Shown here piece after piece: positions 28,115 to 37,393 of a stretch of DNA of 41,922 nt. Source of the DNA: Synechococcales cyanobacterium bin59.metabat.ball.084 (lineage in GTDB: Bacteria > Cyanobacteriota > Cyanobacteriia > Cyanobacteriales > Chamaesiphonaceae); NCBI GenBank assembly GCA_013297675.1, contig JAAFHZ010000027.1, forward strand, positions 1 to 41,922, in the 5' to 3' direction. Within the stretch, counting starts at the first letter, position 1, and every line of letters begins with the position of its first letter. The position numbers and the translations under genes are program-made. The notes under the pieces were generated by a model, which did no database searches, had not been told where the DNA came from, and saw only the letters and a program-made list of their open reading frames with translations.

Positions 28115-28951
28115 ATGACGATCGAAACAATCTCTCTGTCTCGCTGTTTTGGCGGTAACGTGGGCTTTTATCAGCATCAGTCAAAGGTCTGTAATGGGTT
28201 GATGAAGTTTGCGGTCTATCAACCGCCCAGTCCAGCAGAGGATCTGCCGGTGCTATATTTCTTGTCAGGGCTGACTTGCACCCCCGAAAATTTTATTACC
28301 AAGGCTGGAGCGCAGCAGTTGGCAGCTCAGCATGGATTGTTGTTGGTAATGCCCGATACTAGTCCTCGCAATACTGGTATTGTAAATGAAGATTTGGATG
28401 ACGATTTGGGCAGCGGAGCGGGGTTTTATGTGGATGCGCTGCAAGAACCCTGGCGACAGCACTACAATATGTATAGCTATATTACTCAAGAATTACCAGC
28501 AATAATCAGAGCTAATTTTCCGGTGAGCGATCGACAGGGGATTTTTGGCCACTCTATGGGTGGGCATGGGGCTTTGGTCTGTGGGTTAAAGAATCCGGGA
28601 ATGTATCGATCGATCTCGGCTTTTGCGCCGATCGTTAATCCGGTCATGAGTCCTTGGGGGCAAAAGGCTTTTAAGAATTATTTAGGGGACGATGAAGCTC
28701 TCTGGCTGGGCTATGATGCGACAGAATTAGTCAAGCAGCAGCAGGTGCCTTTTTCAATCTTGATCGATCAAGGCTCGGCAGATCAGTTTTTGGTAGAGCA
28801 GTTGATGCCCGATCAGTTTACTCAAGCTTGTGCGAATGCCAATCAACTTCTGAATCTACGAATGCAAGAAGGCTATGATCATAGCTACTATTTTATTTCC
28901 ACCTTCATTGCTGATCATCTGCAGTACCATGCTGAACTACTGAGCAGATAA
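28115..28951 (+). CDS. fghA: S-formylglutathione hydrolase
   Basis: FghA hydrolyses S-formylglutathione to formate and glutathione, the second step of formaldehyde detoxification. The 278-residue protein has the esterase-D family blocks CFGGNVGFYQHQS, PVLYFLSGLTCTPENFITKA, PDTSPRNTGI, GSGAGFYVDA and the nucleophile motif GHSMGGHGAL (Ser147). Asp and His candidates lie in DQGSADQFL and EGYDHSYYFISTFI. The class III alcohol dehydrogenase usually paired with it is not in the window. It may share a transcript with the kinase-like gene 35 bp upstream. Confidence 0.95.
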   Translation: MTIETISLSRCFGGNVGFYQHQSKVCNGLMKFAVYQPPSPAEDLPVLYFLSGLTCTPENFITKAGAQQLAAQHGLLLVMPDTSPRNTGIVNEDLDDDLGSGAGFYVDALQEPWRQHYNMYSYITQELPAIIRANFPVSDRQGIFGHSMGGHGALVCGLKNPGMYRSISAFAPIVNPVMSPWGQKAFKNYLGDDEALWLGYDATELVKQQQVPFSILIDQGSADQFLVEQLMPDQFTQACANANQLLNLRMQEGYDHSYYFISTFIADHLQYHAELLSR

Positions 28952-29055
28952 TTATCTAGTTGATGTTTTGTCAGAGTAATTGACGATGATTTTTGGTTGA
29001 AAGCTAAATTTATCAGAAATCCCTTTAAAATTAGAAGCGTATAGCAGGAGGATTT

Positions 29056-29199
29056 ATGGATCGATCGAAAATAATTGCTGTGACCACCGGCGCAATCTCA
29101 CTGGCCTTAGCCATCGCCTACTTGATAGTCGTTCAAATTCTAGATATGCGGGGAGAAATGATACCCGCGCCTCTGATTGAGGCATTATTAAAATTCTAA
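29056..29199 (+). CDS. 47-residue single-span membrane peptide
   Basis: An ATG at 29056 is preceded by a strong AGGAGGA ribosome binding site at about 6 nt. The 47 residues start MDRSKIIAVTTGAISLALAI, continue through one transmembrane segment (about 6-27, ending AYLIVVQIL) and end DMRGEMIPAPLIEALLKF. Short proteins of this pattern (MDRSK, one span, RGEM-PAP) recur in cyanobacteria, without assigned function. It lies between fghA and the convergent psbK. Confidence 0.8.
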   Translation: MDRSKIIAVTTGAISLALAIAYLIVVQILDMRGEMIPAPLIEALLKF

Positions 29200-29233
29200 A
29201 GGCGATCGGGGGACAAGCCCCCAACCATCAAAC

Positions 29234-29371
29234 TTAGCGGAAGCCCACAGCAGCTTGCCAAACAAACGCCAAAGCCAAGAAAAATAAAGGAATAATCGGC
29301 AATACGTCCACCAAGGGATCAAAGAAAGCATAGGCTTCGGGGAGCTTAGCCAAAATAATTTGAGCAGCCAT
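29234..29371 (-). CDS. psbK: Photosystem II protein PsbK
   Basis: A 45-residue thylakoid protein. After a short leader (MAAQIILA) the mature part reads [20 protein letters not shown] and then [16 protein letters not shown], nearly identical to the PsbK family; the leader before KLPEAY is normally removed. PsbK is a single-span subunit near CP43. The frame is open upstream to 29497, but ATG 29371 gives the family start. No other photosystem gene adjoins it. Confidence 0.97.
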   Translation of the reverse strand: MAAQIILAKLPEAYAFFDPLVDVLPIIPLFFLALAFVWQAAVGFR

Positions 29372-29558
29372 ATTTATAACCTTGTCTGTATAAAAGTTGT
29401 CAAAGATCTTATCACAACCACCGCCAGCATTGAAACCAGCAAACAACCGCATCTCTTGCCAACTTTGTTGGAAAATTTGGGCTGGCTCATGGTACAATCC
29501 GGAATCCGCCTTAGCTAGATCCGCAGCATCAACAGTCTACTTTCGCCTCTTGGCGTGA

Positions 29559-29626
29559 GTCTGGCAAATGACCTTGCGGTTTGCGTACCTCAACCGCCAA
29601 CGGTACAGCAGCGTCCTTTGCCAGAC
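29559..29626 (+). promoter_or_regulatory. Potential structured leader upstream of der
   Basis: A perfect 10-bp closing stem, gtctggcaaa (29559-29568) with tttgccagac (29617-29626), encloses 48 nt that can form either gcggtt/aaccgc (29576-29581 with 29592-29597) or gtacc/ggtac (29585-29589 with 29602-29606). It ends 37 nt before the der start codon. No known riboswitch class is recognised. The whole 29372-29663 gap also holds the psbK promoter region. Confidence 0.5.
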
Positions 29627-29663
29627 CATCGACCCAAATCTTTCCTTTCCTACTACTTACAAT

Positions 29664-31043
29664 ATGTCTTTACCAATCGTTGCTATCATCGGTCGCCCCA
29701 ACGTGGGCAAATCTGCCTTGGTCAACCGGCTAGCAGGTGCCTTAGACGCGATCGTTCACGACGAAGCAGGTGTAACCCGCGATCGAACTTATCGGCGGGC
29801 TTTCTGGGGCGATCGAGAATATACCGTGGTGGATACCGGCGGTTTGGTGTTTGATGACGAAACTGAGTTTTTGCCTCTAATTCGGGAACAGGCTTTTGCG
29901 GCACTGAGCGAAGCCAGCGTTGCCATTATGGTAGTCGATGGCCAAATGGGCTGTACTGCTGGAGATGAAGAAATTGCTACCTGGCTGCGCCACCAAAAGT
30001 TACCAGTCTTACTGGCCGTCAACAAGTGCGAATCGGAAACCACTGGCTTATTACAATCGGCAGATTTTTGGGGCTTAGGCTTGGGTGAACCCTTTGCAAT
30101 TTCTAGCATTCACGGTAACGGCACTGGTGAATTGTTAGATGCCATGATTGAAAAGTTGCCAGATACGGTGGATGACGAAGAAGATCCAGAAATTCGGATT
30201 GCGATTATTGGGCGGCCAAATGTGGGCAAGTCTAGTTTGCTGAATGCCTTTTTGGGTGAAAATCGATCGATTGTCAGTCCAATTTCGGGGACTACGCGGG
30301 ATGCGATCGATACTGTCTTAGAAGTAGATGGTAAAAAATATCGTCTGATTGATACTGCGGGTATTCGCAAGAAAAAGAATGTGGACTATGGGCCAGAGTT
30401 CTTTGGTATTAACCGGGCATTTAAAGCGATTCGCCGCGCTGATGTGGTGTTGATGGTGCTAGATGCTCTGGACGGGGTGACGGAGCAGGATCAAAAATTG
30501 GCTGGCCGGATTATTGAAGAGGGTCGGGCTTGTGTGGTGGTGATGAATAAGTGGGATGCGGTAGAGAAGGATTCTTATACTATTTACGATTACCAAAAAG
30601 AAATCGAAACTCGATTGAACTTCACCGACTGGGCGGAGAATATTTTTGTCAGTGCCTTGAATGGTCAGCGGGTAAAGGAGATTTTACCAGTGGTCGATCG
30701 GGCGGTGGAGCAACATCGGCGACGGGTGAGTACTGCGGTAATTAACGAGGTACTAGAAGAAGCCGCGAATTGGCATAATCCGCTAGTGATGGCTGGTGGT
30801 AAGCAGGGCAAAATTTATTATGGGACTCAGGTAAGTTCTCAGCCGCCGACAATCGCGCTGTTTGTGAATGATCCAGCGCGGTTTAATGATAATTATCGTC
30901 GTTATTTGGAGAATCAGTTGCGTCAGCAGTTGGGCTTTAAGGGTACGCCGCTGCGGATTCTGTGGCGCGGTAAGAAGCAGCGGGAGGGTGAGAAGTTGGT
31001 TAATCGGGCTACTCGGGTGAAGAGTCCGGTGGGTTCTAAATAG
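29664..31043 (+). CDS. der: Ribosome-associated GTPase Der (EngA)
   Basis: Der is a double-GTPase needed for 50S ribosome assembly. The 459-residue product has two tandem G domains: the first with [14 protein letters not shown], the DEAGVTRDR switch, DTGG and NKCE; the second with [35 protein letters not shown] and NKWD. A C-terminal KH-like domain ([13 protein letters not shown] tail) follows. The start is ATG 29664, giving [17 protein letters not shown]; the frame is open 32 codons further up, through the structured leader, but that part is not family-like. Confidence 0.97.
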   Translation: MSLPIVAIIGRPNVGKSALVNRLAGALDAIVHDEAGVTRDRTYRRAFWGDREYTVVDTGGLVFDDETEFLPLIREQAFAALSEASVAIMVVDGQMGCTAGDEEIATWLRHQKLPVLLAVNKCESETTGLLQSADFWGLGLGEPFAISSIHGNGTGELLDAMIEKLPDTVDDEEDPEIRIAIIGRPNVGKSSLLNAFLGENRSIVSPISGTTRDAIDTVLEVDGKKYRLIDTAGIRKKKNVDYGPEFFGINRAFKAIRRADVVLMVLDALDGVTEQDQKLAGRIIEEGRACVVVMNKWDAVEKDSYTIYDYQKEIETRLNFTDWAENIFVSALNGQRVKEILPVVDRAVEQHRRRVSTAVINEVLEEAANWHNPLVMAGGKQGKIYYGTQVSSQPPTIALFVNDPARFNDNYRRYLENQLRQQLGFKGTPLRILWRGKKQREGEKLVNRATRVKSPVGSK

Positions 31044-31145
31044 TCAGAATAGGGTTTCTAGTAAAGAAAAAGAACCGGAATGGCACCAGGTTTGGCCAAT
31101 CATTGCATTCACCCATAATTATTCATTTATTATCCTCATAGAAGA

Positions 31146-32834
31146 ATGATGAAAGTAACATTGACTTGGATTAACATCTCCCTATTCTCTTGTTTAATGC
31201 TCCCGGTTCAGACAAGCGCACAATCTCAAAACATTTTGCCTCAAAGCTTTATTGGTTGGTGCCAACAAAAAACCTCATTGCCTACTGTTAACCAGCAATC
31301 GATCGATGAACTTTTACGTATAGTTGAAACTACCGACTGTCAAGTAGCTAATACCAAGCTTAATAACTTAACCGAGATTTCTCTTTCTACACCAACAGAT
31401 TTACGAATTTTGCCTGAATTTAAGAATTTAAAAAATCTGAGTGTATCTGTTTCTGGCGGCGACTTGCAGGCACTAGCTAGATTAAACAACTTAGTAGAGC
31501 TAGCTATTAATGACACTGACATTTCTGACTTAGCCCCATTACAAAATTTAGCTAACTTAACTACCCTTGCTTTTCACAATACTAAATTGAGCAGCATTCA
31601 GCCGCTAGCCGCCTTGCCGAAATTGAGTGAGCTTAATCTTTCAAATGTCCAAAATGATCAAAATTTTGATTTCAAATCCTTAGCCCAACTAGAAAAACTA
31701 AGGCTGCTGAAGGTTTCAACTGAAAATAGTAATGTGCCAGCCCTAATAGCAGATTTACAACAAATAAACAGTCTTGAACTAGAGTTCTATAGTAGCGACA
31801 AAGAAATTAATTTTCAACCTTTATCTAAGCTCAAGAAACTTATTAGCCTTAGAGCCAAAGGAATTAACAACAAAAGCCTAAAATCTATTGCTCAGTTGAA
31901 AGGCTTAGAGTATCTTGACCTTTCTAATAACAATATCAATGATCTCAATTCATTGCAAGACTTAGTGAACTTGACTAGTCTTGCTCTGGACAGCAGTATG
32001 GTTACTAATCTTCAGCCACTAAGAAACCTGCTCAACCTCACTAACTTATCCTTGAATTGGAATGATATTAGTGATATTACCCCATTAGAAAAACTGGTTA
32101 ACTTAACTGAGCTTCATCTGATTAGTCACAATGTTGAGAATCTATCGACATTAGCGAAAATGACCAAGCTAAAAAAACTTGAAATTCAATCTAGTCGTGC
32201 TGGTCGTATTAACCTCAAACCTTTATCAAAACTTACCAGCCTCACTGAATTACATCTAGATCATAGTGAAGTTAAGAATATCCAGCCCCTGGCTAAGCTA
32301 AAGAATTTAACTTTTTTGCAATTATCTTGCAACAAAATTAGTGATATCAGTGCTTTGCAGAATTTGAGTAATCTAAAAAAACTGTACCTAGGTAGCTATG
32401 GAAATATATATACTCCAAACGGCAACAAAATTAGTAATGTTCAGCCTTTGTCAAAGCTCTATAACTTGGAAGAACTAGAGCTAGATGCCAATACAATTTC
32501 AAATATCAAACCTCTAAATCAGTTGCAGAAGTTAACTAAACTCAATTTGCGGGGGAATGGGGTGAGGAATATTACCCCGCTTGCTCAGATGCGTTCGCTG
32601 ACAGAACTTGACTTGGGTAGCAACCAAATCCAGAATATTACACCCCTACTACAACTAAACAATTTGCAGTGGTTGAACATTGCAAATAATAGAGTTTCTG
32701 AGATCCAACAGCTCGGCAATTTGAGCAATTTAGAATATTTGGCTGCTTACGGCAACCCAAACACTAATACAACTTGCCCCATGAAGAAAGGTAGATGTCT
32801 TTTCATTAGACCTAGAGGTGGTGCTAGGGGATGA
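31146..32834 (+). CDS. Secreted leucine-rich-repeat protein
   Basis: A 562-residue exported protein. A signal peptide (MMKVTLTWINISLFSCLMLP, cut probably after VQTSA) is followed by a Cys-containing N-cap, about 18-20 leucine-rich repeats of roughly 22 residues (e.g. LTNLSLNWNDISDITPLEKL, SDISALQNLSNLKKLYL), and a C-terminal pair of cysteines (CPMKKGRC). The repeat phrasing resembles SDS22/internalin-type LRRs, which bind proteins. The gene is more AT-rich and nearly free of CGATCG sites compared with its neighbours, so recent gain or fast evolution is possible. It ends one base before the convergent msrB stop. Confidence 0.88.
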   Translation: MMKVTLTWINISLFSCLMLPVQTSAQSQNILPQSFIGWCQQKTSLPTVNQQSIDELLRIVETTDCQVANTKLNNLTEISLSTPTDLRILPEFKNLKNLSVSVSGGDLQALARLNNLVELAINDTDISDLAPLQNLANLTTLAFHNTKLSSIQPLAALPKLSELNLSNVQNDQNFDFKSLAQLEKLRLLKVSTENSNVPALIADLQQINSLELEFYSSDKEINFQPLSKLKKLISLRAKGINNKSLKSIAQLKGLEYLDLSNNNINDLNSLQDLVNLTSLALDSSMVTNLQPLRNLLNLTNLSLNWNDISDITPLEKLVNLTELHLISHNVENLSTLAKMTKLKKLEIQSSRAGRINLKPLSKLTSLTELHLDHSEVKNIQPLAKLKNLTFLQLSCNKISDISALQNLSNLKKLYLGSYGNIYTPNGNKISNVQPLSKLYNLEELELDANTISNIKPLNQLQKLTKLNLRGNGVRNITPLAQMRSLTELDLGSNQIQNITPLLQLNNLQWLNIANNRVSEIQQLGNLSNLEYLAAYGNPNTNTTCPMKKGRCLFIRPRGGARG

Positions 32835-32835
32835 T

Positions 32836-33330
32836 CTAAGCAGGAATAAACTTCATAGAAATGCCATTCATACAGTAGCGCAAGCCAGTAGGCTTAGGGC
32901 CGTCTTCAAACACATGTCCCAAATGTCCACCGCAGCGGCGACAATGTACCTCTGTGCGCTTCATCATCAGCTTGCCATCTACCGAAGTGCCGATCGAGTT
33001 AGGAATTGGGTCATAAAAACTTGGCCAGCCGGTACCGCTATTAAACTTAGTATCTGAAACAAATAAAGGTAAATCACAACCAGCACAGACAAAAGTACCT
33101 TTGCCATATTCTTTATCTAAAATGCTGGTGCCCGGTCTTTCGGTGCCATGTTTGCGCAGCACATTAAACTGCTCTGGAGTCAGGATCTTGCGCCATTCTT
33201 CTTCGGTTTTATTGATTTCAAACGATTCGGGTGTAGTTGTCATGGTTGAGGGTTTCCGTAATAAAAAATATGCTCCGCCAGCGGCACCAGCGAAGACTAC
33301 CGCAGCCGATAGTAAGGTTCGTCTTTCCAT
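32836..33330 (-). CDS. msrB: Membrane-anchored or exported methionine-R-sulfoxide reductase B
   Basis: MsrB repairs the R-epimer of methionine sulfoxide in proteins. The 164-residue protein begins MERRTLLSAAVVFAGAAGGA, a hydrophobic segment with a twin-Arg start that could be a Tat-type signal or membrane anchor. The catalytic domain follows: zinc ligands Cys82/Cys85 (VCAGCDLPLF) and Cys130/Cys133 (CRRCGGHLGH), the block FNSGTGWPSFYDP and catalytic Cys153 (RYCMNGISMKF). The usual wording is RYCIN, so the Met is mildly unusual. The start ATG 33330 is preferred over a TTG at 33345. It faces the secreted LRR gene tail to tail. Confidence 0.93.
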   Translation of the reverse strand: MERRTLLSAAVVFAGAAGGAYFLLRKPSTMTTTPESFEINKTEEEWRKILTPEQFNVLRKHGTERPGTSILDKEYGKGTFVCAGCDLPLFVSDTKFNSGTGWPSFYDPIPNSIGTSVDGKLMMKRTEVHCRRCGGHLGHVFEDGPKPTGLRYCMNGISMKFIPA

Positions 33331-33485
33331 CCAGATTATATCCAAAATATTTCTAGCACAGATTTGATCAAGAAAGGCCGTGCTCCTACATAGTCTAGCA
33401 ATTATTCACGCCAGGAACCTGAGAACTGACGGAGAGACATTCGTCAAACCTTGATCGATCGAGGCCATCACGTTAGACTGAAATA

Positions 33486-34250
33486 ATGAGCGTCTTTGAA
33501 ATTTGCCAGAACACCCACCTAGAGAGAGTTAGCGATGGTATGGTCGCGCCGATTCTCAGTAACATCACATCATCCAATCGGCTACTAGTGCTAGCTTGGC
33601 CGCAGTTGGGCGACTTCGATAGCTTGGAATATGCTTGGTGGTTGCAACAGGAGCCAGATCTATTAAAGGATGTCACGGTAGTAGCGGTGGGCATTGGCGA
33701 TCGAGCGTCAGGCGAAAAATTCTGTGGTTTTACCGGGTTTGCTGCCGATCGACTGTATATGACCGCAGAACCCAAGCTGCATCAGCAACTAGGACTCTAT
33801 TCTGGCTTGACTTGGAAGCTGCCGGGACTTTCGGCGGCGCAGAATGCTTGGCTAAATTTAATGGTAATGTGCGCGGGCATTGGTAGCCCAGGGACTTTAA
33901 AGGAAGTTTTTAGAGGATACCAAGGCGATCGACAGGCTCCCCAGCTCATTAAACCCCAAGAAACGGTCAAAGCTGCGCCTTTACCCCCCATCCAAGGATC
34001 ATTCTTTGATGTAGCAGGCGGTAGCGGCTTTCAGCGCCCTTTTGAGTTAGCGACTTTGAGACTGCGAAATATGAGTGAGGTGCTGAGTCATTGGCAAACC
34101 TACGTTCCTGACGGTGCTTATTTAACTCAGCGCGGCGGGACTTTTTTGTTTGATGCTCAGGGTGAGTTACTTTACGAGCATCGCGATCGAGGCATTCTAG
34201 GCTTTGCGGCAAATATGAGCAGGCCGCTATCTTTCTTATTATCGAAATAA
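33486..34250 (+). CDS. Peroxiredoxin-like (AhpC/TSA_2, PRXL2-type) protein
   Basis: A 254-residue soluble protein with a thioredoxin-like fold as judged by LLVLAWPQLGDFDSLEYAWW, VTVVAVGIGDRASGEKFCGF (one Cys at the position of the redox site) and the C-terminal RGGTFLFDAQGELLYEHRDR. These blocks match the AhpC/TSA_2 (PRXL2/FAM213) branch seen in many cyanobacteria. A single visible Cys in the active loop suggests 1-Cys chemistry or a non-peroxidase role. It is 3 bp ahead of a glycosyltransferase gene, so the two are surely co-transcribed. Confidence 0.8.
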   Translation: MSVFEICQNTHLERVSDGMVAPILSNITSSNRLLVLAWPQLGDFDSLEYAWWLQQEPDLLKDVTVVAVGIGDRASGEKFCGFTGFAADRLYMTAEPKLHQQLGLYSGLTWKLPGLSAAQNAWLNLMVMCAGIGSPGTLKEVFRGYQGDRQAPQLIKPQETVKAAPLPPIQGSFFDVAGGSGFQRPFELATLRLRNMSEVLSHWQTYVPDGAYLTQRGGTFLFDAQGELLYEHRDRGILGFAANMSRPLSFLLSK

Positions 34251-34253
34251 ACT

Positions 34254-35507
34254 ATGAGCCGAATTGTTGTTACTACCATTGGTTCCTTGGGCGATCTGCA
34301 TCCTTTCATCGCCTTGGCGCTGGAGTTGCGCGATCGAGGGCATCAGGTTGTATTTGCCACCGTCATAAACTACCAAGCAAAAATCGAGGCTTTAGGGCTA
34401 GAATTTCATAGTATTCGTCCCGATACTATGAACCCCGAAGATCCAGAGATGATGGCACTCATGATGGACTTAAAAAACGGTACAGAGCGGGTGTTACGGG
34501 ACTATTTACTGGGAAACCTGCGGGATACCTATGCAGATCTGCTAGAGATCGTCAAAACAGCCGATTTTTTGGTGGCTCATGAAGTTATCTACGCCGCACC
34601 CCTGTTAGCCGAAGTGCTCAAGTTGCCCTGGGCAAATGCTTTGCTATCTCCGGGTTCCTTTTTTTCAGCCTACGATCCGATGGTTACTCCCATGTATCCA
34701 GCTTTAGCTAAGTTGCGAGTATTAGGGCCGGGGGTAAATCGGTGGGTGATAAAACTCGCCAAATTGGTGACTAATTCTTGGGGTGCGCCAGTGCATCAAA
34801 TGCGCCGGGAATTGGGCTTGAGATCGATCGATAATCCTATTGTAGGTGATAAGTATTCACCGTATTTAGTATTAGCCCTGTTCTCGTCGGTATTAGGGCA
34901 ACCACAGCCCGACTGGCCTGCAAATGCTTTGATTACTGGTTTTACCCTGTATGACGGCAAAAGAGAACAAGTCATGGCTCCGGCACTTCAAGCATTTTTA
35001 GCTGCCGGAGCACCGCCGATCGTCTTTACGCTGGGTTCTGCTGCTGTACTGACTCCAGGGGATTTTTATCATGAAAGTATCCAAGCCGCAAAAATGCTCG
35101 ATCGCCGTGCCGTATTACTCATCGGCAAAAATTCCCCTCCCGCAAATTTACCACCCAGCATCATGGCCTTAGACTATGCCCCTTATTCGGAAATCTTTCT
35201 CCGCGCTTGTGCGATTGTGCATCAAGGCGGTGTGGGTACAATTTCCCAAGGCTTGCGCTCGGGTCGGCCAACTATCGTAATGCCCTATAGTCACGATCAG
35301 CCAGACAACGCCGATCGGTTACAGCGCATGGGAGTTTCGCAGACTATTCCCCGCCAAAAATACACGGCAACTCTGGTAGCCAAAGAATTACGAGAACTGT
35401 TAGATAATCCTAGCTATGCCACCAAAGCTGCTGAGATTGGCCGCATTGTGCAGCCAGAAAATGGCGTAAAAGTAGCCTGTGATGCGATCGAAAAATTGTT
35501 AAATTGA
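34254..35507 (+). CDS. GT1-type glycosyltransferase (sterol/lipid glucosyltransferase-like)
   Basis: A 417-residue GT-B fold enzyme. The N-terminal acceptor domain starts with TTIGSLGDLHPFIALALELR, which resembles UDP-glucose:sterol glucosyltransferases and MGT-type enzymes. The C-terminal donor domain has FTLGSAAV and the nucleotide-sugar block HQGGVGTISQGLRSGRPTIV followed by PYSHDQPDNADRL. The acceptor is unknown; sterols, hopanoids, carotenoids or other lipids are possible. It starts 3 bp after the peroxiredoxin-like gene and overlaps the convergent response regulator by 9 bp. Confidence 0.85.
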   Translation: MSRIVVTTIGSLGDLHPFIALALELRDRGHQVVFATVINYQAKIEALGLEFHSIRPDTMNPEDPEMMALMMDLKNGTERVLRDYLLGNLRDTYADLLEIVKTADFLVAHEVIYAAPLLAEVLKLPWANALLSPGSFFSAYDPMVTPMYPALAKLRVLGPGVNRWVIKLAKLVTNSWGAPVHQMRRELGLRSIDNPIVGDKYSPYLVLALFSSVLGQPQPDWPANALITGFTLYDGKREQVMAPALQAFLAAGAPPIVFTLGSAAVLTPGDFYHESIQAAKMLDRRAVLLIGKNSPPANLPPSIMALDYAPYSEIFLRACAIVHQGGVGTISQGLRSGRPTIVMPYSHDQPDNADRLQRMGVSQTIPRQKYTATLVAKELRELLDNPSYATKAAEIGRIVQPENGVKVACDAIEKLLN

Positions 35508-36146
35508 TAGATAGGTTTTAGCCAAAATTGCCGCCTGGGTGCGATCGCGTAAATTTAACCGACTCAGCAAATTAGTTACGTGATTTTTGACGGTACCTTC
35601 CGAAATATATAGCTGCTGCGCAATCTCTTTATTATTGGCACCTGCCGCAATCAGTTTTAACACCTCTAACTCACGAGGGGTGAGTTCCTGTAGCTCCACC
35701 GGTAAAACCACTTCAGCCTCAGTAGCTCTCCCGGCCATCACCTTGGCCATCATCCCCGGAGCCAAATGGGTATAACCTCGATCGACTGCCCGAATTGCCG
35801 CTGCAATTTCTTCGGAAGGCGTGTCTTTTAACAAATAACCCTTCGCTCCATGGCCGATCGCCGTCGAAACATAGGCATCATCATCAAAAGTAGTTAAAAT
35901 CAAAATATTTACCTGGGGGAACCGCTGACAAATTTCCTTGGTGGCCATCACCCCATCCATTACCGGCATCCGAATATCCATCAACACCACATTGGGTTGC
36001 AGTGCTGGCACCAAATCGATCGCTACTTGGCCATTTTCGGCTTCCCCTACAATCTGTAAATCGGCTTCTAGCTCCAGCAATGCCTTCAAGCCCTGACGAA
36101 TCAAATTTTGGTCGTCTACCAATAAAATATTAATCATGTTGGTCAT
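35499..36146 (-). CDS. NarL/LuxR-family response regulator
   Basis: A 215-residue two-domain regulator. The receiver has acidic pair Asp11/Asp12 (LLVDDQ), phospho-acceptor Asp57 (VVLMDIRMP), Thr in ILTTFDDD and Lys in YLLKD. The C-terminal LuxR-type HTH reads LTPRELEVLKLIAAGANNKE followed by GTVKNHVTNLLSRLNL. The start is the ATG at 36146, overlapping the stop of the kinase gene as ATGA, a sign of translational coupling; the frame open further upstream lies inside the kinase gene. With the kinase it forms a complete two-component system. Confidence 0.93.
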   Translation of the reverse strand: MTNMINILLVDDQNLIRQGLKALLELEADLQIVGEAENGQVAIDLVPALQPNVVLMDIRMPVMDGVMATKEICQRFPQVNILILTTFDDDAYVSTAIGHGAKGYLLKDTPSEEIAAAIRAVDRGYTHLAPGMMAKVMAGRATEAEVVLPVELQELTPRELEVLKLIAAGANNKEIAQQLYISEGTVKNHVTNLLSRLNLRDRTQAAILAKTYLSI

Positions 36147-37393
36147 TGCTGTTCCCCTCTCTCTAAAATTTGATCGCCAACAGGAATAATCGCCACAATT
36201 TGGCAACCCTGTTGAGGCTCACTGATAACTGCAAATCTGCCCTGTAGAGATAGTACTCGTTCTCGCATCCCTTGCAAGCCAAAGCCGGTCATATTGTTGG
36301 TGGGAATAAAGCCTTGGCCGTTATCAATGATCCGCAGCTCTAGCTCTGGGAGTCGATAATAGACTTCGATCCTTACCTCACTGGCTTGGGCATATTTACT
36401 AATATTAGTTAGCGCCTCTTGGACAATTCTATAAATCGTGGTGGCGATCGGCGGGGAAATCTGGGGCAGGGCATCCAAATGACAGAATGGTTTGAGGTTG
36501 TTAGAAAACTCAAACTCAGCGGCTAATTTTTGGATGGCCGTAGGCAAGTCTTGGTTTTGCAAAGGGTCAGAGCGCATTGCCGACACCGACTGTCGCACAT
36601 CATTGAGGGCGATCGAACCGAGTCTTTTAGCTTCGGCCAATACTTCCCGCGATTTTTCGGGTTTTACCTGGGAGAGTTTCAGCGCCATTTCTAAATGCAG
36701 GTTCAGAGCTGTTAAAGAATGCCCAAGGGAATCATGGATTTCGCGGGCGATGCGGTTGCGCTCTTGTAAACTACCCATTTCTTGAGCTTTAATGGCGTAG
36801 CTACGAATTCGCTGGTTGGCTAATGCTAGTTCTTCTTTGGCTTGTTTCTCGGCCACTATCCGATCAACTAGTAACTGCAAACTGAGCAAAATCCCCCCAA
36901 ACATCACCACAAATCCCCACCTAAAATCGTCCCTTCTTCCGCCAGGGGGAAATGGCCGAGTTGCAAACTGAGAATGGGTATAAGGAATTGCTCTGCTTCG
37001 ATGGAGTCCACGACGTGGTGGTGAAGATGAATTCACCATAATGATTGATAAGGCAAAGATACCAGCTAAAATCCATAATCGATACTGTCTTCCCAAAATC
37101 AGATAACTGCGAAACATCACCACGATAGATAACAATCCAAAAAATGGATTCTTGCCGATTAAAATTACCACCGAAATCAGCATTACTTGGGTGATAATAT
37201 AGGCAAGCTTAAATAGCAGCTTGCTAGTGGTTGGCAGGCGCAATCCCATGACCGCTAGCAATACCAAAATTCCAATATTGAGCCAAACTGGTTGAGCTGA
37301 TGCCTCTAATCGATGAGGTGCTACTTCCCAAACCATTACCCCGGCGAAAAAAATCCACTCAATATATAGTAATAGCCGCAGGGGATGACGCAT
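36143..37393 (-). CDS. NarX/DesK-type membrane sensor histidine kinase
   Basis: A 416-residue sensor. About six hydrophobic segments occupy residues 5-180; between the fifth and sixth is a loop of about 40 residues (123-160) unusually rich in Pro, Arg and Ser (SSPPRRGLHRSR, FATRPFPPGGRRDD). A HisKA_3 dimerisation domain follows with His220 in AREIHDSLGHSLTALNLHLE, then an ATPase domain with N-box EALTNISKYAQ, G1 DNGQGF and G2 GFGLQGMRER. It resembles sensors of membrane state, but the stimulus is unknown. The regulator overlaps its 3' end, and a Spy/CpxP-like gene is divergent from its 5' end. Confidence 0.92.
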   Translation of the reverse strand: MRHPLRLLLYIEWIFFAGVMVWEVAPHRLEASAQPVWLNIGILVLLAVMGLRLPTTSKLLFKLAYIITQVMLISVVILIGKNPFFGLLSIVVMFRSYLILGRQYRLWILAGIFALSIIMVNSSSPPRRGLHRSRAIPYTHSQFATRPFPPGGRRDDFRWGFVVMFGGILLSLQLLVDRIVAEKQAKEELALANQRIRSYAIKAQEMGSLQERNRIAREIHDSLGHSLTALNLHLEMALKLSQVKPEKSREVLAEAKRLGSIALNDVRQSVSAMRSDPLQNQDLPTAIQKLAAEFEFSNNLKPFCHLDALPQISPPIATTIYRIVQEALTNISKYAQASEVRIEVYYRLPELELRIIDNGQGFIPTNNMTGFGLQGMRERVLSLQGRFAVISEPQQGCQIVAIIPVGDQILERGEQQ

